From: CAYJAD01 sp964371505
GTDB taxonomy: Bacteria; Desulfobacterota; Desulfovibrionia; Desulfovibrionales; Desulfovibrionaceae
DNA: 30,546 nt
Assembly (NCBI GenBank): GCA_964371505.1
Contig: CAYJNG010000011.1
Span: forward strand, 1 to 30,546
Direction of reading: 5' to 3'
Part shown: one piece after another, positions 18,201-26,036 of the stretch
How positions within the stretch are numbered: the first letter of the stretch is position 1
Layout: every line of letters starts with the position of its first letter
Translations under genes and position numbers: made by a program
Notes under the pieces: model-generated
What the model was told of the DNA's origin: nothing
Databases searched by the model: none
The model's input: only the letters and a program-made list of their open reading frames with translations

Positions 18201-18692
18201 ATGAGTAAGGCATCTGGCGGTAAATCGGCTCTTACCAGTAATACGACATTATTACTGTACTATATTTGCGCGTTTCTTGCTTTATTTACAGGTTTTACCA
18301 TCCTTGTGGCTGCTGTGGGGGCCTTGGTGTCGCGTTCTGTGGCGCATAAAGAGGCGGCTGTTTTTACCATTAAGCATTGTACGTGGCTTTTTCGTACCAT
18401 TTGGGTATTTAGCCTTTTAGCGCTTTTGTTAGGTGGTGCGGCCATGTACGTGGTAGGGGCGCAGTTTACGTTCTTGCCAGATACATCTCATATTACTTCC
18501 TTTGCCGAACTTTGGGGGGATCCTGTCCTGCGTTCTGCTGTGCAATATACGGCAGTCTGGTGCTTGTTGGGTATTATACTTGTGCTTTGGTATGTGTATC
18601 GCCTTTTGCGTGGTGCTATTATGCTTTTGTGTTATACTTTGCCCACGGGGCGGGGAAGCATGCATGGCATGAATGCTATGGGGAGCAGATAA
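18201..18692 (+). CDS. Small membrane protein with 3-4 helices, function unknown
   Basis: This 163-residue protein has hydrophobic helices near residues 18-43, 67-88 and 112-135, with a short basic stretch after the last. The first half (LLYYICAFLALFTGFTILVAAVGALV, then a charged loop and TIKHCTWLFRTIWVFSLL) resembles the small DUF4870-like membrane proteins common in proteobacteria, which lack a known function. The start follows the EamA stop by 2 bp and the stop overlaps the next ATG (TAATG), so the three genes are coupled. Confidence 0.72.
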   Translation: MSKASGGKSALTSNTTLLLYYICAFLALFTGFTILVAAVGALVSRSVAHKEAAVFTIKHCTWLFRTIWVFSLLALLLGGAAMYVVGAQFTFLPDTSHITSFAELWGDPVLRSAVQYTAVWCLLGIILVLWYVYRLLRGAIMLLCYTLPTGRGSMHGMNAMGSR

Positions 18693-19528
18693 TGCGCCCT
18701 ACATCTGCATCGGCATATCCTTTCGCTGTGCCTTCTTTTGTGTTGCCCGGCACTGTGGCAGAAAATGCCGAGTTTTTAGCGCATAAAGTACAAGAGGTGG
18801 GTTTGTATTTCATGGAGGCCAAGGCATGCCTTGCCTATACTGAGGTGGATTTACCAGCCAGCTTACGGGCTTTGCCTTTGCGCTGGCATGTGCATTTACC
18901 GGTGGATTTGGTATGGTCACGCCGGCAAGGTGGCGGGGCGCATGCGGCAAAAATGGCTTTGGCTGTACTGGAAAAAGCAGCTTATTTGCATCCGCGTATG
19001 GCGGTATTGCATCCTCCTACTTTTACGCAAGATGTGGCAGAGCAAGAAAAACTTTTACAAGAGTTTTTTGCCACATGGCAAACACACAGTACGGTGCCTG
19101 TGCTTTTAGAAAATATTTTGGGAGCTCCTTTATACGATTTAGATACGGCGCTTTTTCATGGCGTTGTACAGCAAGGTGCCGGAGAAAAAAGAAAAAAAGC
19201 CTCTAAGATGCAGAAAACCCCTTTGCAAGCTTTTGGTGTTTGTCTTGATGTGGGGCATATGCTAGCCTTTGGGCAAGAGGAAATCTTGCAAAGGCAAGAT
19301 TTACTGGATAGGGTGGCAATGGTGCATTGGTCTGCCCCCGGCACGCATGATCAGCATTTGCCTCTCACGCATTTTACCTCGGAGCAAAAGTTACGTATTC
19401 AAAGTTTGATACCTTTACTACCTGCTACTGCCACTCATGTGGTGGAGGTTTTTCATTGGCAGGGCATATGTGAATCTGTAGAGTTTTTACGACATACATT
19501 GGAGCGGCGCCATGCCTGCAAAAACTAA
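18692..19528 (+). CDS. cbiR: CbiR-like cobamide-remodelling phosphodiesterase (TIM barrel)
   Basis: This 278-residue protein belongs to the AP-endonuclease-2 / xylose-isomerase-like TIM-barrel superfamily. The N-terminus (FAVPSFVLPGTVAENAEFLAHKV, then EVGLYFMEAKACL, then LRWHVHLPVD) matches what I remember of CbiR proteins, which cleave the lower-ligand side of cobamides to allow salvage and rebuilding of B12. Likely metal and acid residues lie in VLLENI, VCLDVGHML, VHWSAPG and VVEVFHW. The ATG at 18692 overlaps the previous stop. An earlier in-frame start would run through that gene. No other cobamide genes are nearby, so the assignment rests on recalled family pattern. Confidence 0.62.
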   Translation: MRPTSASAYPFAVPSFVLPGTVAENAEFLAHKVQEVGLYFMEAKACLAYTEVDLPASLRALPLRWHVHLPVDLVWSRRQGGGAHAAKMALAVLEKAAYLHPRMAVLHPPTFTQDVAEQEKLLQEFFATWQTHSTVPVLLENILGAPLYDLDTALFHGVVQQGAGEKRKKASKMQKTPLQAFGVCLDVGHMLAFGQEEILQRQDLLDRVAMVHWSAPGTHDQHLPLTHFTSEQKLRIQSLIPLLPATATHVVEVFHWQGICESVEFLRHTLERRHACKN

Positions 19529-20525
19529 ATTACACCAACGCTTTCAAGAGTGGATGCAAACTTTGGCCAAGGATGAACGCTGGTGCATTGTCATAACGGC
19601 TGACCCTGATGCCTTGGGCGCTGCCATGGCCTTGAAGCGTCTTTTGTACCGTAAAGGGCGCGATATTGTCATAGCCAGTACCAATGAAATTACGCGACCG
19701 GATAATCTTGCCATGTTGCGGTATTTACGTATTCCCCTTGTGCGTTGGGATGCTTCCATGATGGGTGAATTTCAGCGCTTTGCCATAGTGGACTCACAGC
19801 CGCATCACAATACGGCCTTTGCCGATATTCCTTTTTCGCTTATCATTGACCATCACCCCTTGCCCGATGACTATTGCCATGTGGCAGACTATGTAGATAT
19901 TCGCCCCAAAATAGGCGCCACTTGCACCATGCTGTATCAATACTTACGCGAGTTTGATATTCGCCCCAGTAAGTTGCTTGCCACAGCCATGTTGTACGGC
20001 ATACGCACAGACACAGCCGCCTTTGAACGTAGCGGCACCGAGGCGGACTTTCGCGCCTATCAGTGGCTCTCGCGCCATAGCGACACCGCGCTTTTGCGTC
20101 GTATTTTACGCAGTGAATACTTGCCGGAATGGTTGCCGCTTTTTGCCCATGCTTTTCGCTCTTTACGCACGTGTACCAAGGGCGCCCATGCTCATGTGGG
20201 TACGGTAAGCTCACCAGATATGCTTGTTGCCATAGCGGATTTTTTTACGCGTGTGCACGGGTTACGTTGGGTGGCGGTGAGCGGGGTGTATAAAGATACG
20301 CTGGTGATTATTTTTCGCGGAGATGGTAGTGTGCATATAGGCGACGTGGCCAAAAAGCACTTTGGGCACGTGGGCTCTGCCGGTGGGCATAGAGCCATGG
20401 CCCGCGCAGAAATCCCCATGGAGGCCTTGGGCGATGTAAGCGCTGCAGATTTTGTATTTAAAAAGCTTGGGCCTAAATGTACTAAGAGAACCAGCGCCAA
20501 GGCTTTACCTTCGTGGCAAATTTAA
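19512..20525 (+). CDS. DHH-family phosphoesterase (NrnA/RecJ-like)
   Basis: The 337-residue protein has the DHH domain (residues about 25-190) and a DHHA1 domain with GSAGGHRAMARAEIP near the C-terminus. Motifs: ADPDALGA (motif I), IVDSQPHHN (motif II), IIDHHP (motif III) and IRTDTAAFERSGTEAD (motif IV). In motif I the His found four residues before the first Asp in classical NrnA is Val here, so one Mn ligand appears missing. Related enzymes degrade nanoRNA, pAp or cyclic dinucleotides. The gene overlaps the end of the cbiR-like gene by 17 nt, with GGAG before its ATG, and ends the operon. Confidence 0.82.
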   Translation: MPAKTKLHQRFQEWMQTLAKDERWCIVITADPDALGAAMALKRLLYRKGRDIVIASTNEITRPDNLAMLRYLRIPLVRWDASMMGEFQRFAIVDSQPHHNTAFADIPFSLIIDHHPLPDDYCHVADYVDIRPKIGATCTMLYQYLREFDIRPSKLLATAMLYGIRTDTAAFERSGTEADFRAYQWLSRHSDTALLRRILRSEYLPEWLPLFAHAFRSLRTCTKGAHAHVGTVSSPDMLVAIADFFTRVHGLRWVAVSGVYKDTLVIIFRGDGSVHIGDVAKKHFGHVGSAGGHRAMARAEIPMEALGDVSAADFVFKKLGPKCTKRTSAKALPSWQI

Positions 20526-20582
20526 AATAGATTATTTTTAAGGGTGTTATGTGCTAAACAGTAAAAATACTCCCTTGCCCTG

Positions 20583-20611
20583 TTGACAACGGCAAAAAAA
20601 CAGTGTTAGAA
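20583..20611 (+). promoter_or_regulatory. Strong sigma70 promoter of the aromatic operon
   Basis: Consensus TTGACA (20583-20588) is followed after exactly 17 bp by TTAGAA (20606-20611). Predicted initiation near 20618 would give a leader of about 260 nt that includes the leader peptide and the attenuator. Confidence 0.75.
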
Positions 20612-20647
20612 GAATTTACCAAAAAAATTAATTGGGAATAAAACGTA

Positions 20648-20752
20648 ATGAACAACATGACTTTCACCACATCTTCTTATGCTAGCCAAAGCTTTACCAG
20701 CTTTTGGTTCTTTAGCTATTTTAGAAGCACCTGTGGTGTAGGATGTATGTAA
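20648..20752 (+). CDS. Aromatic-rich leader peptide of the aro-phe-tyr operon
   Basis: A 34-codon open frame from ATG at 20648 to TAA at 20750 has GGGA about 10 bases upstream. It has nine aromatic codons: six Phe, two Tyr and one Trp. Seven codons from 20702 to 20722 read Phe-Trp-Phe-Phe-Ser-Tyr-Phe. Such clustering just before a terminator is the hallmark of leader peptides such as PheL and TrpL. Ribosomes would stall here when charged tRNA-Phe (also Tyr or Trp) is scarce. The peptide itself is presumably without function. It is too short for ordinary gene calling. Confidence 0.8.
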   Translation: MNNMTFTTSSYASQSFTSFWFFSYFRSTCGVGCM

Positions 20753-20788
20753 TTACTTGTAAATTATACATGTCTTGGGCCGCAGGTG
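20728..20788 (+). promoter_or_regulatory. Predicted antiterminator of the aromatic operon attenuator
   Basis: CACCTGTGG (20728-20736), within the last codons of the leader peptide, can pair over nine positions with CCGCAGGTG (20780-20788), with one G-U pair. The latter forms part of the 5' arm of the terminator, so the two structures exclude each other. Between them ATGTATGTAATT (20744-20755) can pair with AATTATACAT (20762-20771) with a 2-nt bulge, giving a long composite hairpin. A ribosome stalled on the aromatic codons leaves this free to form. A ribosome at the stop codon covers the inner part. Confidence 0.65.
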
Positions 20789-20813
20789 TAAAAACCGGCG
20801 GCCCATTTTTTTT
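20776..20813 (+). terminator. Attenuator terminator of the aromatic operon
   Basis: TGGGCCGC (20776-20783) pairs with GCGGCCCA (20798-20805) and is followed by eight Ts (20806-20813). It lies after the leader peptide stop and before the first structural gene, so it must be conditional for the operon to be expressed. Confidence 0.85.
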
Positions 20814-20876
20814 AGCTCAATATGGCCGCCGAGGGCCCTTGCAAATCATTAACCGTGAGCAAACAGGAGCACAGTC

Positions 20877-21680
20877 ATGCAACTTGGAAAACAAATTCGC
20901 CTTGAACGTATTATTAATCGTCATAGCAGACGTACCATATTGGTACCCATGGATCATGGCATTACTGTGGGGCCCATTGATGGCCTTGTAAATATGCGTG
21001 AAGTGGTGAATGACGTGGCAGAGGGCGGCGCTGATGCCGTGCTTATGCATAAGGGCCTTATTCGTTGCTCGCACCGTCAAAGCGGGAAGGACGTGGGGCT
21101 TATTGTGCACTTGTCTGCCTCCACCAATTTAGGGCCCAATGGCAACAGAAAAACCTTGGTAGCCACGGTGGAAGAAGCTTTGTGCCACGGGGCCGATTGT
21201 GTGTCTGTGCATGTGAACATTGGTGATCCTGATGAGCGCCATATGCTGCGCGATTTTGGCCAAGTGGCTGAAGCTTGCGACCGCTGGGGCATGCCTTTAT
21301 TGGCCATGGTGTACGCACGTGGCCCGCAAATTACCAATGGCTATGATCCGCAGGTGGTGGCTCATTGTGCGCGTGTAGGCGTGGAGCTTGGGGCGGATAT
21401 TGTGAAGGTGGTTTACTCAGGCTCCGTGGAGAGCTTCTCCCGTGTGGTGGATGCGTGTTGCGTGCCTGTGGTTATTGCCGGTGGCGATAAGATGGATTCC
21501 ACACGCGATATTTTACAAATGGCTTACGATTCTATTCAAGCGGGCGGTGCAGGTCTTTCCATTGGGCGTAATGTGTTTCAGCACCCTGACCGTATAAACC
21601 TTGTGCGTGCCTTACGCGCCATTGTGCACAATGATATAGAAGTAGAAGAAGCCATGAGCCTTATGCAGGAAGGGAAATAA
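20877..21680 (+). CDS. 2-amino-3,7-dideoxy-D-threo-hept-6-ulosonate (ADH) synthase
   Basis: This 267-residue class I aldolase-family TIM barrel is the entry enzyme of the non-canonical route to 3-dehydroquinate, known from methanogens and present in many deltaproteobacteria. It joins a ketohexose-phosphate derivative with aspartate semialdehyde. The N-terminus has the LVPMDHG phosphate/substrate motif, and the Schiff-base Lys is expected in ADIVKVVYSG. CAGGAG at 20864-20869 lies 7 bp before the ATG. It heads the aromatic operon. Its pairing with DHQ synthase II downstream supports this role over a true fructose-bisphosphate aldolase. Confidence 0.88.
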   Translation: MQLGKQIRLERIINRHSRRTILVPMDHGITVGPIDGLVNMREVVNDVAEGGADAVLMHKGLIRCSHRQSGKDVGLIVHLSASTNLGPNGNRKTLVATVEEALCHGADCVSVHVNIGDPDERHMLRDFGQVAEACDRWGMPLLAMVYARGPQITNGYDPQVVAHCARVGVELGADIVKVVYSGSVESFSRVVDACCVPVVIAGGDKMDSTRDILQMAYDSIQAGGAGLSIGRNVFQHPDRINLVRALRAIVHNDIEVEEAMSLMQEGK

Positions 21681-21682
21681 TT

Positions 21683-22654
21683 ATGACAGCTGTATGGTTT
21701 AAAAGCGTGCCCATGTGCAAAGAAGACATTACCCTTGCTTTAGAATCCGGCGTGGACGGGCTCATTGTGCCGGCTAAAGATGTGCAAAGCGTCGCTTCTC
21801 TAGCGCGTTGCACTGTGGTTAGTGCGGAAGAGATGCCTTCGAAAGCTTTACAAAAAAAAGAAGATGAAGAGGCTTTTGTGGCTGCGGTACAAAAAGGCAA
21901 AAACTGGGTGCTTGCTGCAGGGTGGGAGATTATCCCTGTGGAAAATATTTTAGCGCAATGCCCAGAAGTGGCAGCCGAGGCACGTAATGCGGACGAAGCG
22001 CGCCTTGCTGCTGGAGTGCTGGAGCGCGGCGTAAACACCGTGGTGCTGTTACCTGAAGCGCTAAGTCATATGAAGGCCATTATTAAGGAGCTTAAGCTTT
22101 CCCAAGGCAAAGTAGACCTGCAAGAAGCGGTTATTACCAAGGTGCAGTCTGTGGGGCTTGGACATAGAGTGTGTGTGGATACTTTATCTCTTTTGCATAA
22201 GGGTCAAGGCATGCTGGTGGGAAATTCTTCGGCATTTACCTTCCTTGTGCATGGCGAAACAGAACACAATGAATATGTGGCTGCGCGTCCTTTTCGTGTA
22301 AATGCCGGCGCTGTGCATGCTTATGCGCAATTGCCGCAAGATAAAACCACCTATTTAGGCGAATTGCGCGCTGGTGAAGAGGTGCTCATTGTACATGCGG
22401 ATGGCTCTTCCTCTTTAGCGGCAGTGGGCCGTGTGAAAATAGAAGTGCGTCCCATGCTGCTTGTGGAGGCCAAAGTGGGTGAAACCGTGGGTACGGTCTT
22501 TTTGCAAAATGCGGAAACCATACGCCTTACGCAGCCCAATGGCGAACCCATAAGTGTGGTGAACCTTCAAGCGGGAGATAAGATTTTGTGCCACTTAGAT
22601 GCGGCAGGTCGCCATTTTGGCATGCGTATTAGCGAAGAAATTCAAGAAGTATAG
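21683..22654 (+). CDS. 3-dehydroquinate synthase II (AroB-prime type)
   Basis: This 323-residue cytoplasmic enzyme converts the ADH-synthase product oxidatively to 3-dehydroquinate with NAD. It is unrelated to classical AroB. The conserved core KVQSVGLGHRVCVDT, the following GMLVGNSSA and the C-terminal beta-rich region with RPMLLVEA and GKxF-like strands match the family. It starts 2 bp after the ADH synthase stop. The two enzymes replace AroF/G/H and AroB in this organism's shikimate pathway. Confidence 0.9.
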   Translation: MTAVWFKSVPMCKEDITLALESGVDGLIVPAKDVQSVASLARCTVVSAEEMPSKALQKKEDEEAFVAAVQKGKNWVLAAGWEIIPVENILAQCPEVAAEARNADEARLAAGVLERGVNTVVLLPEALSHMKAIIKELKLSQGKVDLQEAVITKVQSVGLGHRVCVDTLSLLHKGQGMLVGNSSAFTFLVHGETEHNEYVAARPFRVNAGAVHAYAQLPQDKTTYLGELRAGEEVLIVHADGSSSLAAVGRVKIEVRPMLLVEAKVGETVGTVFLQNAETIRLTQPNGEPISVVNLQAGDKILCHLDAAGRHFGMRISEEIQEV

Positions 22655-22666
22655 TGAGAGTGTGCC

Positions 22667-23893
22667 ATGAGTCAGATGGATTATTCTAAGCGTCTTAAAC
22701 AGGTGCGCCAAGAGATAGATGCTGTGGACCAAGAGCTTTTGCGCATGCTTAATAAGCGAGCTTCCTTAAGTTTAGAGGTGGGCCGCATTAAAGCTGAAGA
22801 AAGCGGCGTGGAAGCTTGCTCTCGTGGAGGGGCCATTTTTAAGCCTGAGCGTGAGGTCCAAGTGCTTTCCAACCTTGAGGCGCATAATGCAGGCCCCTTG
22901 CCCCATGCGCATGTGGCCACCATATGGCGGGAGATTTTTTCTTCTTCCCGTGCCTTACAAAGGCCGCAAAAGGTAGCTTATTTAGGGCCAGAAGGCACAT
23001 TTTCTTACTTTGCTGGCCTTGAATACTTGGGCAGCAGTGTGGATATGTGTCCTTTTTCTAACTTTCATGATCTTTTCCGCGCTGTGTACGATGGTCGTTG
23101 CCAGCTGGGTGTGGTACCTTTAGAAAATTCTCTAGAAGGCACAGTGGGACAGTGTTTTGATTTGTTTTATAATTTTTCTGTGACTGTTCAAGCGGAGTTG
23201 CTTTTACACATACGCCATAGCTTGCTGAGCCATAGTAAAACATTGAATGATATTACCCATGTGTTCTCGCATCCTCAGGCTCTTGCTCAGTGCGATGTTT
23301 GGTTGCGGGCGCATGTGCCTTGGGCTGAGCTGGTGCCTGCGGAGTCCACGGCAGCAGCGGCACGGCGCGCGGCAGAGAATCCTCAATACGCGGCCATAGG
23401 CAATGCCACTTTGGCGCAATTGCACTCTTTTACGGTGTTGGCCTCGTCCATTGAGTCCAGCGTAGATAATTGGACGCGCTTTGTGATTATTGCCCCGCAA
23501 GATACATCGAGCTTGCAAGGGCCCAAGGCCATACCGGTGCCCGCGCAAGGTGCGGATGCTTCTTTGCCTGCATTGGCTAAAAAAACATCCTTACTCTTCA
23601 CACTCATAGATAAGCCAGGTTCTTTATCTTCGGTGCTTTCAGCTTTTGCCGAATATGGGGTGAATATGCGCAAGCTAGAATCGCGCCCATTGCGCCTTTC
23701 CAGCGGTGAGTGCTGGCGATATGTATTTTTTGCCGATTTGGAGTGCGACTTGTTAGAAAAGCGTTATGCCGCTCTCGTGCAAGATATTCAGTCTTTATGC
23801 AACTCTTTTCGCGTGCTTGGGGCTTACCCAGCCGCGGTACCGCATGTGACCAATGTAGAAGGTGGCGTGCAAGGAGGTAAAGCTTCATGCTAA
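22667..23893 (+). CDS. pheA: Bifunctional chorismate mutase / prephenate dehydratase
   Basis: The 408 residues have three domains. An AroQ-type chorismate mutase occupies about residues 5-95 (RQEIDAVDQELLRMLNKRASLSLEVGRIK). The prephenate dehydratase follows at about 103-290, from VAYLGPEGTFSYFAG to the NWTRF motif. A C-terminal ACT domain has GSLSSVLSAFAEYGVNMRKLESRP. The ESRP motif is the usual phenylalanine-binding site for feedback inhibition. It makes phenylpyruvate from chorismate. The insertion around residues 50-60 is longer than in Escherichia coli. The gene overlaps aroA by 7 nt. Confidence 0.95.
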   Translation: MSQMDYSKRLKQVRQEIDAVDQELLRMLNKRASLSLEVGRIKAEESGVEACSRGGAIFKPEREVQVLSNLEAHNAGPLPHAHVATIWREIFSSSRALQRPQKVAYLGPEGTFSYFAGLEYLGSSVDMCPFSNFHDLFRAVYDGRCQLGVVPLENSLEGTVGQCFDLFYNFSVTVQAELLLHIRHSLLSHSKTLNDITHVFSHPQALAQCDVWLRAHVPWAELVPAESTAAAARRAAENPQYAAIGNATLAQLHSFTVLASSIESSVDNWTRFVIIAPQDTSSLQGPKAIPVPAQGADASLPALAKKTSLLFTLIDKPGSLSSVLSAFAEYGVNMRKLESRPLRLSSGECWRYVFFADLECDLLEKRYAALVQDIQSLCNSFRVLGAYPAAVPHVTNVEGGVQGGKASC

Positions 23894-25251
23894 CAGTGCA
23901 AGCACCGGCGTCTAAATCCATTTCGCACCGCACCCTTATGGGCGCTGCCATGACGCAAGGCATCTCCACAGTGCGTAATGTGCTTTTAAGCCGCGATACG
24001 CAATGTACCATGGCTGTGCTCAGCGCGGCGGGAGCGCATTTTGAGCCGGTAAAAAATGCAGAGGCGCCCAGTGCGGGCGTAGGTTCATTTGTGGTGGTGG
24101 GCATGAAAGGCTGTAAAGCTCCGCAAGATATGGTGCGTTCCTTTGAGGGGGAACCCATTTCGTGCGATATGCATGAATCTGGTACGTCTTGCCGTTTACT
24201 TACGGCCATAGTGAGCACCTGCGCTGGTAGGTATCGCATACATGGTGCCCCGCGCTTGCATGAGCGGCCTTTGCAATCGCTTACCGATGCTTTGCAAGAA
24301 CTTGGGGTGGCTATAGAGTTTGAAGAAAAAGCGGGCCACGCGCCCCTAGTGCTTAGTGGAACGGATTTTTGTAAAGATAGCATCACCATGGATAGTGATG
24401 CTTCTAGCCAATATCTTTCTGGCTTGCTGCTTGCGGCGCCGCGTACCTCGCGCGGCTTAACCATCACCCTTGGGGGTAAAAAGGTTGTGTCGTGGCCGTA
24501 TGTGGGGCTTACCTTGCAAACGCTTCAGGACTTTGGCGTGGCCTTTCATGTGGAGCAAAAGCAAGACGCATCTTGGGTGAAGGTGGATTGGCGAAATCTT
24601 AAAGAAGCCGTGCCTCACGCCATTCGTTTTTGTGTGGCGTCATCGGCCTACAATGTGGGCGACTATACGGTGGAAGGGGATTGGTCCGGCGCTTCTTACC
24701 TTATTGCTGCCGGTGCGGTGGGCCCTAAGGATAGGCCTGTATGTGTGCAAGGCTTGCGTGAGGACTCCTTACAAGGTGATAGAGCCATGGCGGATATTGC
24801 CAAAGCCATGGGGGCTCAGCTTACATGGACAGAGCAGGGCCTATGTGTGGCGCCTGCGCCTTTACAAGGCGTGCGCGTAGACATGAGCGCCTGCCCCGAC
24901 TTGGTACCCACGGTGGCGGCCATGGCGGCCTTTGCCCATGGGGAAACGCTCATTTATAATTGCGCGCACTTGCGCATTAAAGAGTCGGACCGCATTGCGG
25001 CTCCGGCAGCTGAGTTGCGCAAGCTTGGGGTAAAGGTGGAGGAGCGAGAAGATGGCCTGCGCATTGAAGGCCTTGGACGTGTGCCTACTTTTTCCCAAGG
25101 CACTGTTTTTAGTTCACATAATGACCATCGCCTTGCCATGAGCTGTGCCTTGTATGGCCTGCATGGGCAAGAGGTTCTCTTGGATGATGCAGATGTGGTG
25201 AGTAAGTCCTTTCCGCATTTTTGGCAGGTATGGAGCCAAATTCGTGGATAA
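23887..25251 (+). CDS. aroA: 5-enolpyruvylshikimate-3-phosphate synthase
   Basis: This 454-residue cytoplasmic enzyme transfers the enolpyruvyl group of PEP to shikimate-3-phosphate. Motifs: APASKSISHRTLMGA at the N-terminus, SGTSCRLL in the place of the usual GNAGT-R loop, DSDASSQYLSG, LRIKESDRIAA, NDHRLAMS and DDADVVSKSFPHFW at the C-terminus. AAGGAGG lies 8-9 bases before the ATG, inside the end of pheA. An extra loop near residues 60-80 makes it somewhat longer than most. The SGTS form of the glycine loop departs from class I enzymes, so glyphosate sensitivity cannot be predicted. Confidence 0.94.
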   Translation: MLTVQAPASKSISHRTLMGAAMTQGISTVRNVLLSRDTQCTMAVLSAAGAHFEPVKNAEAPSAGVGSFVVVGMKGCKAPQDMVRSFEGEPISCDMHESGTSCRLLTAIVSTCAGRYRIHGAPRLHERPLQSLTDALQELGVAIEFEEKAGHAPLVLSGTDFCKDSITMDSDASSQYLSGLLLAAPRTSRGLTITLGGKKVVSWPYVGLTLQTLQDFGVAFHVEQKQDASWVKVDWRNLKEAVPHAIRFCVASSAYNVGDYTVEGDWSGASYLIAAGAVGPKDRPVCVQGLREDSLQGDRAMADIAKAMGAQLTWTEQGLCVAPAPLQGVRVDMSACPDLVPTVAAMAAFAHGETLIYNCAHLRIKESDRIAAPAAELRKLGVKVEEREDGLRIEGLGRVPTFSQGTVFSSHNDHRLAMSCALYGLHGQEVLLDDADVVSKSFPHFWQVWSQIRG

Positions 25252-26002
25252 GCGCAATGGCCCTCATGTTCTTATCGTGGGCAGCAAAGGGCGCATGGGT
25301 GCGTATTTTTTGCGCCGCTGGAGCAAGCTTGGCTATACGGTGAGCGGTATTGATATGCCGCTCACCGAGGCTGTGTATGCCAAGGCCTGCGCTGAGGCGG
25401 ACCTTGTACTCATGTGCGTACCAGCCCATGCCATGCAGGATGTGCTTAAAGGTATGACGCCGCATATGCCGGCTCATTGCGTCTTGGCAGACATTACTTC
25501 TGTAAAGGTGCAAGCTCTTGCCACCATGCAAAAGTATTGGTCAGGGGCTGTGGTGGGTACGCATCCTCTTTTTGGGAATAAGCCACAACGCGGCAGTGAT
25601 TTGCCCGTAACCATGGTACCTGCAAACTCCGCCACTGAGGCGCAAGTATGCATGGTGGAAGAGCTTTTTGTGGCCTTGGGATGTCGCACCTTTCGCGCCA
25701 CAGCAGAGGAGCATGATAAAGCCATGGCTGCCATACAAAATTTAAACTTTATTACTTCGCTAGCCTACTTTGCTGCACTTGCGCATGATGAAGATCTTTT
25801 ACCTTACCTCACGCCCTCATTTAAGCGCAGACAAGATGCGGCGCATAAGCTGCTCACCGAAGATGCAGAACTCTTTGCCGGCCTGTACGAAGCAAATCCT
25901 TATAGTCAACAGCTGGTGCGCCGCTATGGCACGTTTTTGAATATAGCTGCCGGCGGAGATACAGACTTGCTTATAAATCGTGCTTCTTGGTGGTGGGAGT
26001 AG
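25244..26002 (+). CDS. tyrA: Prephenate dehydrogenase
   Basis: This 252-residue enzyme converts prephenate to 4-hydroxyphenylpyruvate with NAD(P). The Rossmann motif is VLIVGSKGRMG. The catalytic-site segment is GTHPLFG with the conserved His, and IQNLNFITSLAYFAAL forms the helical dimer region. The GTG at 25244 overlaps aroA by 8 nt, typical translational coupling. No better ATG is available before the Rossmann strand. It has no chorismate mutase or ACT domain. It is the last gene of the operon. The trpE-to-trpA genes that follow in many relatives are absent and a terminator comes next. Confidence 0.9.
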   Translation: MDKRNGPHVLIVGSKGRMGAYFLRRWSKLGYTVSGIDMPLTEAVYAKACAEADLVLMCVPAHAMQDVLKGMTPHMPAHCVLADITSVKVQALATMQKYWSGAVVGTHPLFGNKPQRGSDLPVTMVPANSATEAQVCMVEELFVALGCRTFRATAEEHDKAMAAIQNLNFITSLAYFAALAHDEDLLPYLTPSFKRRQDAAHKLLTEDAELFAGLYEANPYSQQLVRRYGTFLNIAAGGDTDLLINRASWWWE

Positions 26003-26036
26003 TTTTTGTATTGTGAGCTGTTTGAGTTTTACTTTT

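Larger units (their letters stand above)
20526..20876 (+). other. 5' leader of the aromatic amino acid operon
   Basis: This 351-bp stretch holds no ordinary gene. It contains, in order, a strong promoter, a short leader peptide coding region, an alternative antiterminator/terminator structure, and the ribosome binding site of the first aromatic gene. These are listed separately. The layout is that of a ribosome-mediated attenuator. Confidence 0.8.

Noticed and set aside
20743..20991. 82-codon open frame overlapping the leader peptide end and the ADH synthase start
   Set aside because: It runs through the attenuator terminator and into another frame of a clear gene.
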